Source of the DNA: Helochares maculicollis
Lineage: Eukaryota > Arthropoda > Insecta > Coleoptera > Hydrophilidae
Length of the DNA stretch: 43,867 nucleotides
Assembly: GCA_033557835.1 (NCBI GenBank)
Contig: JAWQRO010000297.1
Location: forward strand, 1 to 43,867
Reading direction: 5' to 3'
The position numbers were made by a program, and so were the translations under genes. How positions within the stretch are numbered: the first letter of the stretch is position 1; every line of letters begins with the position of its first letter. Positions 25,571-37,800 of this stretch are shown piece by piece. The notes under the pieces are model-generated. The model searched no databases, was not told the origin of the DNA, and worked only from the letters and a program-made list of their open reading frames with translations.

Positions 25571-25693
25571 GTGTAGCCACCCCTAAAGGAAGAAGAGGAC
25601 ATACTGCGCTCGTCCATCGAGGCACTATGCTTATTTATGGTGGATATCAAGATTTGCGTGGGTCTTGCGGAGAACTCTGGGCGTTCCATTTTG
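25571..25693 (+). CDS. kelch gene coding exon 3 (third blade)
   Basis: Forty-one residues (about 133-173) are carried in a short exon of 123 bases: GRRGHTALVHRGTMLIYGG, then YQDLRGSCGELWAFHF. The diglycine is at 156-157, with Trp ten to fifteen residues later as expected. The acceptor is TGTTCTTAG and the donor TTTTG|GTAAGT, again phase 1. It is in a different frame from an overlapping 82-codon open frame that runs through the donor into intron 3, which is not a separate gene. Confidence 0.9.
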
Positions 25694-28600
25694 GTAAGTT
25701 TCACCACACGGAAGAAACAAATGCATTATAACAATTTTTTAACTATAAGTTATCCTTTATCGGGACGATATACTTATAAATATTTGATGCGAAGTGGAAA
25801 GAGTGATTATCTTCTTGAATTTTCCCTAATTACACAGATTCTTATTGGTTTTCATCATGCGTATCACTCAGCTAGCCGCCATTAGAGTTTTAGCAGCCCC
25901 TTAAACCTCTAACCTTTTTTATCCTTTTTTTAGAGTCTCGCTAATCTGATCAAGCAAAGTGTCCCTTGCTGTAACAGTTTTTGCTTTGTTTCCCTCGGCG
26001 TTCGCTGAAAGCTTGGAAACATATGGCCAAATAAACGCTTTACGAATTTTTACCCTGTTTTGCTTCCTAGTTTCTATTTCAATTTTGAAAGATATATAGA
26101 CTAATAAAAGAATAATACGCTCTTTAATCTGGACATAAAAATGGTCCCCGTCTGCTCAATTATTCTGGAGAATAAAGGGGAAAGATGCTTAGAATTGAAA
26201 TAGCTTTTCTGGCTTCCATTTGGTAGGAATTCAAATGTCAGAACGTGACTGTCGTGAATCCTTTCTTGGAGTTTAAGCTGAGGGTCCCTAATCAATCCAT
26301 TTTCCTCCTTTAATATATTTCATTCCCCGGCTAAGGCGACGGGTGATCCATTTATTTATTAAAAATTGATCGACTTGAGTTGCGGGTGTGTAGAGCGTAC
26401 GACATTTATAAAGGGTGTAAAAGATAGAGTAGGTGTATTGCAAAGCTGGCGGGTTGATTTATATATGCATATTTCTTTCATTCTACCAGTATATAAGCAA
26501 AATGTTTGCATTCTGGCATTTCCGGTATGACTTGACATTATTATCCCAAAGTTTGAAGTACATTATTGCTTTTCGATCATAAAGCTTCAGGTCCTCTATC
26601 TAAGCTAATTTAACTTTATAAAGAGTGCTGAAGAAAGAGTCAAATTTAATAAGGTAAATATAATATTGACGAAAACAAATGAAGTTTTAGGAAACAGATT
26701 AGTTGCATGTCAGAATTTATTTAATCATATTAGAGAAAATGAAACCATAACTCAACCCTCTCAACCAGATATATAATATGTTTAATGAAACCTTGTTTGA
26801 TGTTGCTTAACATTTATGATACCGTGCAAATATAAGACGTATTTGTATTATTTTTTATAGAAGACTATCAGCGCAATTTAAAATAATTAATACACATAAT
26901 CTTCGAGAAAACTGCATAATCGGAAAAACAATTTAGCGAAAAATAACATAAAGAGTTCGAATTTGAAAACATTAAGTATTTAAAAAAGACTTAAGAACCC
27001 AAGGTAAAACCTTTCAGAAAAAATTTAGTCTGCCTAAGTTTTATGTCAGGTAGAGGTGGTATTAAAATAAAAACATGTGTTTTTACTTCGTGATGTTTTT
27101 CCCAATTACATGACAGAATGCAAATTATAGTTAAAAAGCACATGTTTTAAAAATACTTGAAAACACATTGATTAAAAGTGAATGGCATAAAATTGAAGTC
27201 TAGAACATTTTTCACAACTAAAAGTTTTAAAAGTCTAGTAAACATTAAAAAACTAAAGTCAAGACAAGTATTTCTCTAGAAAGATTAATACTAAAGAATT
27301 TTGAAGATTCAGAGTACAAGTACTTCATTAATTCATCAAAGTCTCCACACAAAATATATCTTCTAAGTTTCCTATACATGAAAGAATGAACAAAAATTTT
27401 CAGATGTTAAAAACTACCACTAGTGGTGATTTTATTGAGCTAAATTTTTCTATGTACATGTATTTCTATACTTTTGGTGCCACTTCAAATTTTTTGAAAA
27501 AGTCTTAACCTTCAAGTAATAGTACTCTTTGTACTTCATTCAAATGCAATTTGATAAGAGTATTCAAAATATGCTAACAATATTAGTCAAAAATAAAAAT
27601 AATTTAAATGCGTTTAAAAATGAGGTTGGCTATTAATTCATTTAGCCCAGTCTCAAATCTTAAGTTCAGCACGTGGAAGTAAATTATTGCATTCAAGTAA
27701 TTTAATTTTTTTAATGCAATTATCAGTTCTTATAATTAAAATATACATAACCATGTAACTTTCAGTAACTTGTAACCTAAGGACGTTTTTCAGTAAACTA
27801 TTCCTTAAAATATAGCTATCCAGTAATTTTGAATACGTCGTAAAGATCATCAACAATTTTGACTACATCGGCCCACCAAAAGTGCTTATTTTTAAGTGAA
27901 AGGTTCCTATTAAGTGGACTGCAGAATGAACTTTCAATTTTAAAATGTGGTATTTATTCAAGTTGTCAAGCAAGCTTCGAACAAGATTGCTTATAAATTA
28001 ATTTTAACTTTTTTTTAACTTCAACTTTGACAAAAAAATAATTAGTAGTAGTAATAATATATCGAGCAAATGTAAACAGAATCCTAAAGAGTAAGAATAA
28101 AATGTTGATGGATATATGTAAATAATAAAAATATAACATCTAACTTGGATTTTGATCCTTCACATAGCGTTTGATTATATATTATTCAAATTTGCTAATA
28201 TTTTTATGCTCCACATGAATTTATACGGAACTGTTGAGTGGAACACTCCATCTTCTTAATATCTCTTAAAGCACTCACTTAAGAGTGTTCTATTTATATA
28301 AAAGATGGCCCAAGTCAATTATTAGAATTAAGGGGGACAACTTTTAACCATATACTCATTAGCTGGCTGTCATCGTAGAGGGCGTAACGCCCTAATTTTT
28401 TAATGGTGAAAAGGGGATGACTGTATCCTTAGGGTATATTAATTCAAAGATTTTCCAACCGTGAAGTAACGATTCCAAATTTGATGGGATTCTTAAAGCG
28501 TGTTCTATTTTATTTATGAGAATGATAAATTTGTAGCTGATAATTGTAGAAAAATTCCAGCCATTAAAACATTATCTTTAAAAGAACACAGTGTTCCATC

Positions 28601-28711
28601 TGAATTGACTCTTATATAAGTATACAGTGAACATATTCAATATTGTTTTTACAATATCTGCACTAGGGAATCAAAATAATCAAGAACTGACTCAATTTGT
28701 AATAATTTCAG
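25694..28711 (+). other. kelch gene intron 3 (3.0 kb)
   Basis: A 3,018-base AT-rich intron from GTAAGT to AATTTCAG. It holds one possible repeat fragment near 28362-28393 with a 7-bp inverted repeat AGGGCGT/ACGCCCT at 28379-28393. No nested gene is recognised; minus frames at 26101-26295 and 27653-27856 lack domains. Confidence 0.75.
28340..28460 (-). repeat. possible third copy (C) of the dispersed repeat
   Basis: Read on the minus strand, CCATTAAAAAATTAGGGCG and the following CTACGATGACAGCCAGCT segment resemble CCATTTAAAGGCG and CGTAATGCCAGTTGATG in copy B (8290-8345). It contains the short palindrome AGGGCGTAACGCCCT. Homology to A and B is weaker than theirs to each other, so the assignment is tentative. 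Confidence 0.25.
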
Positions 28712-29029
28712 AAACAGAATCATGGCATTTAGTGTCCAGTGCACCGACAAAGGGATCAACTAATGATTGTTATCCCCCTGCTCGTCACAAACATTCCGCA
28801 GTCCTTCATGACGATGGCATGTGGGTATACGGAGGAATGACCGACTTGCAGGAGCGCTCGGACTTGTGGAAGTGGGATATTCTATCCCGAACTTGGAGCA
28901 TTATAAAGACAAAACAAAATCCCGGGCCGTTGCATAGTCATGCAGCTTGTAGACTACCATCTTCCATGATTATATTTGGAGGTGAAAGGGACGGACATCC
29001 TACGAATGACCTGTGGAAATTCAATTTTT
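28712..29029 (+). CDS. kelch gene coding exon 4 (fourth and fifth blades)
   Basis: The exon encodes 106 residues (about 174-279). It completes blade 3 with ETESWHL, then blade 4 (KHSAVLHDDGMWVYGG, SDLWKWDILSRTWSII) and most of blade 5 (SHAACRLPSSMIIFGGERDG, NDLWKFNF). Diglycines are at 214-215 and 263-264. The acceptor is AATTTCAG|AA; the donor TTTT|GTAAGTTC leaves one base, keeping phase 1. This is the best conserved-looking part of the propeller, and unlike exons 2 and 3 it carries two blades in one exon. Confidence 0.92.
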
Positions 29030-29238
29030 GTAAGTTCAATACCCAAACAAAGCATTTCTCTCAGATTTTCTTCTAAAATTCATTTCACAAGTTTTTATGT
29101 AAAATCAGTGGATTCAAACTATATCATAATGAAACTAAAATGGAAATAAACATTTTGATCTATTAATACATAAATTACTATTCTTAACAATTTTGGTCCG
29201 CTTACTAGCTATTACATAATTGCTTATTTTGATTCCAG

Positions 29239-30806
29239 CTACTGAATTGTGGGAACGAATCAACGCTGTCGGATTAAAGCCTCAACCAAGAGCCGAAAGC
29301 GTCGCATTTGCTGTTTCAGAGCTTCTTTTAAAAGATAACTCCTCGAGTTCTTTAGAAAGCAAAGCCACCCGCACTAGGATAAGGACTTGCAGCTCCGCCG
29401 ATAGAGGCAACAGGCATTCTTCTTACTTTCCAAATAATAGGGTGGGACCTTTCGAAAAAACCTATGTGTTCAAACCATCGCAGATTAATTATACGGATGG
29501 AAGCGATCTAGCACAACAGTACTCCGATAACAGCGGGAATAAGTCTTCCTCAAACAATAAAACCAGCTTCCTTCAAGAAATACAGAAATTGTCTCAATTG
29601 AATATTTCTAGGCTCAATAACAAATGTAGTTACACAGTTTTAAGTGGTTCCACTACGGATAGCACCGAAAGTCTTCTTAAGCAGCATGCTTCACCTCCTG
29701 GAGACGTGGAAGAGATAGAAATGGCAACGCCTACTAGAGGTAGTATGGTGAAATCAAAATCAGCGTATGTCATTAAAAAGAAGTATGGAAACGATACATC
29801 TCCATCAAACCAAGAGGAAACTAAAGATCCACTGCAGAAACGAAAAGTCGAATTCAATTGCAGCAAAAAAATGCCCAGGGAGCCAATATCCGTGCCAAAC
29901 TTTTCACTTTTAACTCTTCCAACTCCAGTATTAACACCTGTAGAAGCTGCTAGACTAGTATTTTTAGATACCGACGAGGAAAATGAAGATGACAATGAAG
30001 TATTCGTACCACCAGCAGTAGATACCATAACTCAAGTTCGACCAGCTTCCCCGAAAGATTACACAATTTATGAAAACTTCAAAACTGTTAAAAGAGGCGA
30101 AAGCTACAATTCTCATCTCGGCTATGCAGATAACCCATTGTACCAACACATAGTTAATTCCAATTCTTTAAAGTTTTCAAATTATTCCGATGTACCTGAA
30201 ATTTCCGATGAAAATATTTCTTCCACTTCCGATTACGCTAGCATAGAAACCGTTAATAGGCTATCATCAGCAAGTAATTATAGCGTTAAGACCAACACTC
30301 CTCAAGAAGAGAACATAAAAAACAAAAACAAGGAAAACCAAGAAGGCCCATTCGGTTTCTGTAATCCAAACTACTTAGGCCCCGATATTAAAAGTCTCCT
30401 TAATGAAGATATGGAAAGGAAGCAATTTGAAAAACTAATCAACACGCCGGATAGCGTTATAGAAGACTCTCACCAGTCAAAATCGGATGAAGAAGATATT
30501 TTGGAGATGCAAAACTATAATGGCACCTTAAGCAAAAATACAAAAGTCTTTTACAGACACAATGCTCGAAACATTAAGCCTCCGAAAACGCTAGATCTGA
30601 CAAAAGGAGGCAAGTGTAGAGCCTCAAGTGCAAGTAGAGTAGAAAAAAATTTTGGGAAACCTGATAGGAACAAAATGGAAACCGAATTTAACCCCCCTTT
30701 AGATACCTACGTCCCTTTGTACATATTTATAGTAGGGGGCAAAGAGCAAGGGCAAGTTACGGTATTCCAGAGACCTTTATCCATTTGGCGTTTAAAATTG
30801 TATTGA
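29239..30806 (+). CDS. kelch gene coding exon 5 (last blade and long C-terminal tail, with stop)
   Basis: Begins after GATTCCAG with CT, completing Ser, then TELWERINAVGL and PQPRAESVAFAVSELLL, which close the last blade or form a degenerate one. The remaining ~490 residues are Ser/Asn/Lys/Glu-rich and look intrinsically disordered. An acidic cluster DTDEENEDDNE lies near residues 523-533, preceded by SLLTLPTPVLTPVEAARLVF. The end is hydrophobic and ordered-looking: YVPLYIFIVGGKEQGQVTVF then a WRLKLY terminus, stop TGA at 30804. That end carries an extra GG but lacks a full kelch motif; it may be an anchor strand for the propeller or a partner-binding tail. Two long antisense frames inside it are shadows of this coding sequence. 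Confidence 0.9.
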
Positions 30807-30822
30807 ACATTTTAGAAAAAGT

Positions 30823-30828
30823 AATAAA
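30823..30828 (+). terminator. candidate polyadenylation signal
   Basis: AATAAA lies 17 bases after the kelch gene's stop codon. It would give an unusually short 3' UTR, and further AATAAA or ATTAAA motifs occur in this AT-rich flank, so the main site is uncertain. Confidence 0.3.
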
Positions 30829-33726
30829 AAGTCAGATAGCCCAGTTGTTTTAGTAAGTTAATGTTATCGCTGGACTTAACTTTAAAAGTTAGAGATTAAA
30901 TAGTAATGCGTGGATATTCTTCGATGAAAAATCTAGTAAAATTTAAAAAAGTGCCTAAAGTAGCTGACTACAAACAAACACGTCCAAGTTGAGTCAATAA
31001 CCAATTTGAAAAAATGAACATCTGCAGACAATAAGCTAAACAAACCACTCCGAAAATTTGAGAAACACCAAAATGAAGAATATCCACCGTTTATTAGGCC
31101 AGTATTTCGTGCCAAAAGATTATTCTAAAGCGTTTAATAGGCTTAGTCGCGTTCATAAAATATATTGAAATTGGAATACAATTTTCAAAGATTTTGTTTT
31201 GTTTGCACGGCATCTATCTTGCAAAGGAAGAAGTTTTCATCCAAGGTTAGTGATAAAACGTAAGCTTACTACATTTGGAAATCTAAAATTAGAATAACCA
31301 AATTTGTATAAAACTATTAACTTTTAATTTCAACAATAGACAGTTAGTACTATACAGTAGTTTGGAATGTAGATAGAATTTTAGATTCACAGAAGTAAAT
31401 TCTAGATCCTGTACATTTCTGGTAGAAGCAGTAAGAAGATTAGATTTTGTACAATTTTTACAAAATTCTAGTAAAATACGTACGTCAAAAAATTCGTCCA
31501 CATAGTTGTATGAGTAGTGTCCGAGGAAGCATGTTACTGAAAAATGTAGATTGATGCAACAGAATTATTTTTTCGGGGGGTTGTCAATATGATTATGAAA
31601 AGAAAGTGAAAGTGTGCAATATTTTTACCAAAAAGAGAAAATGTAAGAAATAGGCATATCTTGTACTTTTGTATATTTTTACTAACTTGAGCACCCATCA
31701 CCAACTTCCCCATCCAACGCACCCCGTATGAGGTAAAAATATATAAAATGTTATAATGTGCTGTATATTTTTATTAACTGTGGTAATGTTGTGTTATTAC
31801 TATTATACTCTTGTTTTTATTTTGTATATGTAAGTGTTTTAACTTGATTGTTCCTTGTTTTACAAATGGTTTTTCTTTAATTCCCTAAATTCCCTTAAAC
31901 ATGTTGTGTAACATATTTACAATTATAACAATCATTGTTACTGTATCACATGAGTTTTGAACAATAGATTTGTTTAACATTAAAGTAAGTGTTTTAGAGG
32001 GACAGTGTTGTTTTATTTGAACTAAAATAATACTTATCATTAATCGAATACTTTGCTTGCGTGAAGATTTGATTTTTAAACGCTAATTTGTGGCAAGAGC
32101 GATTTCAATGTTGATGAATTTCTTTTAATTAGTTAGACACACAGTGCATATACAATTTTTTGTCAAATACCTTATCTGATCTTTATTTTGTTCTTTCAAT
32201 AAGCAATACTTATATGGAAATCGTAGCAAATTTAAGTGGACGAAAAAATTTTTGGTAATAAGAAAAATTTCATTAATATTTGACAATCTTAAGGCAGTCT
32301 ACTGGAAAAGGTAAGTCTGCAGTATTTGAATCAATAATTAAAATTCGTTAAAATTACAACAAATATGAAACTAAGGCTAGATATATTTCACTATTTAATA
32401 CTATTTAAGTTCCCATTATTTAATATGTTAAAATTGTAGCGTAGTAAAACCTCGTCAACCAGGTTTTTCAAATCAAATTTGACAATTGCAGCAAAATATC
32501 TGGTGCAAACGAAAAAATCAAAAGATTGTATTAAAAAAAAGTTACGGCTTAGGAATAACTTATGCAAGGATAGTTGCAAAATTTTAGCACTTTTTTACTT
32601 TTTTAAGAACGCTGTAATGATTTAATAGAAACCAGTTCAGTTTTAAATTTTGCTTCTGATAATTGTTTATTTATCATTTACAAATCAATTAAAACTTTGC
32701 TGGTATTATTTATTTACAAATATACTGTTGTCAAATGATATTCGAATTTCATTTTACAAATAAAGAGTCAAATGTTCCTTTCTTGTAAATATTGCCACAG
32801 GAAATTCGCAAATAAAGCTGATAAAGGAGCAGTGTTCTTTTCGGATGAATCAGTATTATATTTTGGGTGTCGCTGTCTTATAATCTTATTCCATTTGTAA
32901 CTTGCTGTCGTATAGATGGAGTAGCATGCATAGAATCGGTTCAATACTGCAGAACTCTGTACATTAAAAAATTTACCTAAGTTTATAAATCGATTACTTT
33001 ACAAAGTAACAAAGTTGTTGCTTCTATTGTAAGATAGAGAGCATTCGAAACTTTGGATATTAGATTTAAACAAATGCCTGCAAGATATATTCAAGTTTTT
33101 CTTTAGAAATTCCTTTGTATATAAATACTGAGATGGAAATTCACAGGTTTTGCATGAAACATAAACTGATATTAAAAAGAATAACGAAGGAAGCATTTAC
33201 ATTGGATGTCAATGGATACACTTTATTATTTAAGTTGTTGAAAAAGCAAATGTATTATTTTAAATCATTTTGGCCCTTCACCATTTCAAATAATTGCTGC
33301 ATTTATCAAGTTAATGTTCCATGAAAGCAGTCATTTTCTCAGCAGAATCTATATCATAACAAACATGAGTGCTGCTCGTTGGATGCAGAACTGATTTAGT
33401 CAGAATATCAAACATTGATATCGATAGACGTTCACCAACTTCAAAGTTCAGTAAGTGATCTTCAAGCTGAGAAAGTAGCTTGCAAAACAAATACTGACTG
33501 ATTGGCAAAGAAGAGAAATTAAACTATGCAGTTCTATTTTAAAACAAATGACGCCACGTGTTTTTGCAGAAAAATAATTGGGATCAATAGAAAGTAGATT
33601 AGTTTCTTTATTATGGATATATACGGATTAACTATGATTCGTTATTATTTACTACTAGAAAGCGGTAATTGTCTTTCCTCCTAATTTTTCTTTACCAAAA
33701 GTATTTCTAAACTGTTTTAAATACTA
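30829..33726. other. 3' flank of the kelch gene, no gene recognised
   Basis: AT-rich throughout. The first kilobase could be long 3' UTR. Short frames at 31289-31501, 31534-31722, 32391-32579, 33115-33324 and 33311-33508 have no recognisable domains, and I see no convincing exon, RNA gene or repeat. Confidence 0.5.
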
Positions 33727-34896
33727 GGTTGTCCATTAAGTTTTGCGATTGAATGTGAAAAGCACAATTTTAGGTTTGAAATTCACTTTATTGTTCAGTA
33801 TAGTTTCCTTGAACATCAATGCACTTATTCTAACGAGATTCCAATTTACCAATTTCACCCTTTAAGTGAAAATCTGGAAGGGCTGCAAAATACGCGTCCA
33901 CATCTAGTAAGACCTCATCATTTGATGAAAAACGATTTCCAAGCATGAATGTTTTTAAGTGTGGAAAAAATTTGAAATGGCTAGTGAATACGGTGGATGT
34001 TCTTGTGACATGAGGCATTGTTCTGATGAAAACAGATTTTTTTCTTCTGCAATACCGAATCTTTTTTCATGACTTTTTTTCTTCAGCTGGTCTAAAATGT
34101 TACAATAAGATTCGGAATTTGCTGTTTTATGAGTTTTCAAGTAATTCACAAATGAAATTCGCATCCTAAAAAACTGTTGCTAACACCTTTGTGGTTGGTT
34201 GCTGAACAGGAACTCGAAGAACCAGGTTCACACCAATCTTTAGCCTCTTGTTTTCATTTAGGATCATAGTGATAGACTCAAGTCTCATTCATAGTAATAA
34301 AGTCCATTTATCCTTTAGAGAACGTTGTAAATGTTGGTGGGAAAATCGCAGTCCAATGCATTTTTGTTCCATTGTTAGAGAATGGGGCACCTATTGTGCA
34401 CACAGCTTTCTGAAACCCAATATTTCAGTTAAAATATTGCTTCCACTACCTAATCAGATGACTAGGGCTATTACCAAATCTCTTTCAGTCATTTAACCAA
34501 TTTGCAATACAATATCATGTATTTTTGCTACGATTTCTGGAGTTGTTACTGTTTTTGGACGTCCTTGACATGGATCGCCTTCATTGTTTGTATGATAACG
34601 TTAAAATTCAGCAGACGATCTTACTATTCTAATACATACTTTCAATATTGTTCATAATTTTTCTTTCCTTCGACACTTTTCAAAATAAAATCCAATCTTT
34701 GCTTGATACTTGATTTTTTCCATTGTACCAAAAATACTGTGACAAGTAGAGATTAAATGTCTTGTAAAGAAATACTGAATTGACAAATTAAAATGAAACT
34801 TCACATACGTTCCTATGAGGACTACCGACATAGCAAAAAAAAATTAGGCTTGCAGCAATGTTCTTTTTTATAGACCCCAAAACTTATTGAGCAATT
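33727..34896 (-). mobile_element. decayed mariner element, both ends present
   Basis: An element of 1,170 bases flanked by TA on each side (33725-33726 and 34897-34898). The left end starts GGTTGTCCATTAAGTTTTGC; the right end, read inward, starts AATTGCTCAATAAGTTTTGG, 17 of 26 bases matching and sharing AAGTTTTG. Its architecture fits mariner: about 170 bases from the right end to the transposase ATG and about 60 bases from the transposase stop to the left end. The total is slightly below the usual 1.3 kb, suggesting internal deletions. Confidence 0.85.
33788..34723 (-). pseudogene. mariner transposase pseudogene (DD34D-type mariner)
   Basis: The minus-strand start MEKIKYQAKIGFYF is followed by many stops and frameshifts. 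Recognisable blocks include TPEIVAKIHDIVL (helix-turn-helix linker region), then YLKTHKTANSESYCNILDQL (34150-34085), corresponding to the ENYLEKGKTINSEYYCNLLDQL-like block of mariners, then EHPPYSLAISNFF, where SPDLAPSDF is expected so the catalytic Asp is lost. After that come RFSSNDEV, DAYFAALPDFHLKGEIGKLE, a TAG where Trp is expected, and a terminal CIDVQGNY before TAA at 33790-33788. The family catalyses cut-and-paste transposition at TA. The copy is clearly dead. Confidence 0.85.
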
Positions 34897-37800
34897 TAAT
34901 ATATTAATGAGATTAAGTAAATATTTATATAACTGAACAAAATATAGATGTTTGCTATTTTTATATAATTAATTTTTAAGACGTTAGTCCGACATTATCA
35001 AAAATATGATTGCAGACAGTTATATGACCTTTTTTAGTAAATTTTTTTATATAGTACAATTTTCTTGAATATTTTCTAAGTAATAATCCCATTTAACTGA
35101 TATTTAAAATAAAATTATGGTCTGTGAATACATATTTTATTAAACAAAAACCGTTCTAAGCGTAAAAATTATTGTGAAAATATAGAGGTTAGCTAGGTTC
35201 TGCTTACACTACAGAAGTGGTGCAGAGGGTTTATACTTAAACCAATGTATGGAATTCACAACTCTAGTGTCGTATCACCAAACAATTACATCGAATGTTA
35301 GTTTTTACTGGCCTGTTTATTTGCTTAAACGACGTGTAGATAACATTTGTTTGCGATAAGTAGCCATTAGTAGGATATTAGCACGTGCTACCTTTATCGA
35401 CTTTGAATTTACTGTACAAAATGCAGGTTAGTAAATAGAACCTGGTATAAATAACAGACCTGAATGACACATAGGCAATCGATTTAATATTAGTAAATGG
35501 CTCAATGTAATTTTTCAGGTTTCTATGTTAAAGTAAAGGCATAACATGGTATGACGAATCTTGTCTATAATAATTTTTATCCTCAAGTGAACCAAAGATA
35601 TAAACATAGGGATAGTGTTTTTTATGTGAAACAAAAAATCTTCATAGATTCAAATTCATTTTTATTGGCAGCTACTCTCCAAGAGATTATATTTTCTCAT
35701 GACAGATAGGCGGATAATATTTTGCACTTAGAGCTATGAATTTTTTTAACAACTTACATATAAAGATGATATAAAATTTTCTATGACTTAATGAATACAT
35801 AACATGTATGTTGTGATGTGGAAACTTCTTCTGATTCCAAATTTTAATGTAATAGTTATTACGTCAAAGACAGTATTAATTCGTAAAAATTTTGCTCTAA
35901 AACTAACTGTCAAAGTAACCATGTGAAACGTTTTGTTGATGAGCTGAATAATTGCTTAACTTTGAGACCTCGCACAAAGCAAACCATTTAAAGTAGAATC
36001 CTCTTCCTTTAACACCATTAAATCGAGTACATTTTCGACTTCTCCCAACACAATAACATCTTAGTGAGAATAAACCTTGCAAAATATTCACAGTACCTCC
36101 CCCTGAGGCAAACCTCATAGTTGTCGAACAAATATTTAAACGCATTCAATTCTCTGTTAGCTTTTAGATTTCATGCGAGTGAAAGTTTTGTCTGGGGATC
36201 TTATAAGATCAAGCATACTTTATACGAGATGCCTTTGTGTCAACAATATGTAATAGCTTCTTAGATTAATTAAAGCCTACCCAGGATATTTACCCATCTA
36301 CTGTTTCCGAATCGAGAACTTTCAAGTATGTGCCAAACGCTTATTATTCTGCAGACAAAACTCTATTTGAACTAACGGCAACAATTTTATTCAACGAAAG
36401 GTTAAAAACACAGTATTAGTTAATAAAATGACAGCAGAAACAAATTGAAATAAATCCAACAATTCAATCCTTTTGTTTATTCCATTTCTCCAATTATATT
36501 TGATAGATGTGTGCAAATCAAACCAATTATTAAAAACTCGTAGCAATTTTTGGTTTTAATTGTCCAATAAAGTGTGATCGTATCCTGACAATCAGTGTTG
36601 AATTATTAAACCCATTTGCGTTCACAATGCGGTTCGTCAAGCAATCGCAGATTTCAGGTGAGCTGGATAAACATTCATACAGGATAAGGACAAAGAGTTA
36701 TCAATGTTTCAGTGAATGGCAGATCAATTGACCGGAGAAAATTGAAAACCGATGCAATGAAAACTGGAGATAAATACTCGTTGTTGCAGCTGAATTGAGT
36801 TTTAAGGGTTTAAGTGTAAAACAGTTAAAAGAATGAAATTGATTGTCTGGTGGTTTTAAGTTTGTAGCTATGAAAGCATTGTTTATAGAATCTCCCATTT
36901 GAAGTTACTGGTTAAAGTTGCTAAATGTGGCGCAAAGCCGTTCTAGATATTAGAGGTATTCAGAAATGTTTTAAAGGCCTAAATATTTTAACTTTTCAAT
37001 TAAACGTTTCACGAAAACATAAAATCCTAATGGACTTAGGAACAAGGAGCATGAAAATTACCTTCACTTCAATTTCATTCAGAAGTTTTTGGTCGACGCA
37101 TTTATATTTAAAATGCTACCAATTTAACGCTTCTTGATAATCTAAGTATAATGGTAAAGATATTTTCTAATATAAATGAAAAAAAAATGCTGCATTCTAT
37201 GTAACAAAAAATTTCCATGTAATTCTACGAAGACATTTGGTGAAATAAGGCTTAGACGTGATTTTCCCAGTATGTATGCTTTAGCAGCAGCTAGAGCTTG
37301 AATATTTAACAAGTCACGTAACAGGTCTACACTCTTCATTTCTTACAACAAATTTTAACTCTCTTTACATTACAAAAGGAAGGATTTTTCCATGAATACA
37401 CAAGTCTTGTTCCATTATTACTGGCATGCGCTCAAATGAAAGCTCAGATTGATTGTAATTTTTATCAAAGTCGTTGCCGTACCCGGCGGGAAATTTTAAG
37501 AAAGCGTATTGATTATAATTTGTCAAGTTTAAGGTTGACCCGTTTCCTTTACCACTCAATAATTCAATTTAGCCGCATTATTAAATTAGCATACTCGATA
37601 GGATGCGTATCTGTCTTCATTTATTGGAGACATTCCAGACTTGTCCATAACGTCCTCAGAAGTTGGGAAAGTTATGATTGTTATTCATTGGCCTCAAGGC
37701 GATATCCTTCGTTTTGGGTGAACGGCGAATGTGACAGTTTGGAGTTCTTTACTTAAAATACTTCCAAACATATACTTCGAGTATAAATACAACATCATAG

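Larger units (their letters stand above)
13864..30806 (+). other. kelch-repeat protein gene, whole coding span (5 coding exons)
   Basis: The gene is assembled from exons 13864-14110, 25168-25359, 25571-25693, 28712-29029 and 29239-30806. Introns of 11,057, 211, 3,018 and 209 bases all start GT, end AG and interrupt codons after the first base. The product is 801 aa from the Met at 13906 or 815 aa from 13864. Numbered from the inner Met, residues 1-38 are a leader. At least five kelch blades follow, with diglycines near residues 52-53, 102-103, 156-157, 214-215 and 263-264, and a possible sixth near 280-310. A serine/asparagine-rich tail ends in a hydrophobic VGG-containing terminus. Kelch domains form beta-propellers that bind partner proteins; tail function is unknown. 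No BTB, RING or transmembrane segment is seen, so it is not a BTB-kelch ubiquitin ligase adaptor. The family's exact name is not recognised. Confidence 0.85.

Noticed and set aside
25637..25885. 82-codon + frame overlapping kelch exon 3
   Set aside because: Different frame from the kelch blade and runs through a good splice donor; no domain.
29630..30028. 132-codon minus frame rich in Ser and Val
   Set aside because: Antisense shadow of kelch exon 5.
37142..37756. Open frames on both strands
   Set aside because: Suggestive in openness, but no domain or splice evidence; left as unassigned sequence.
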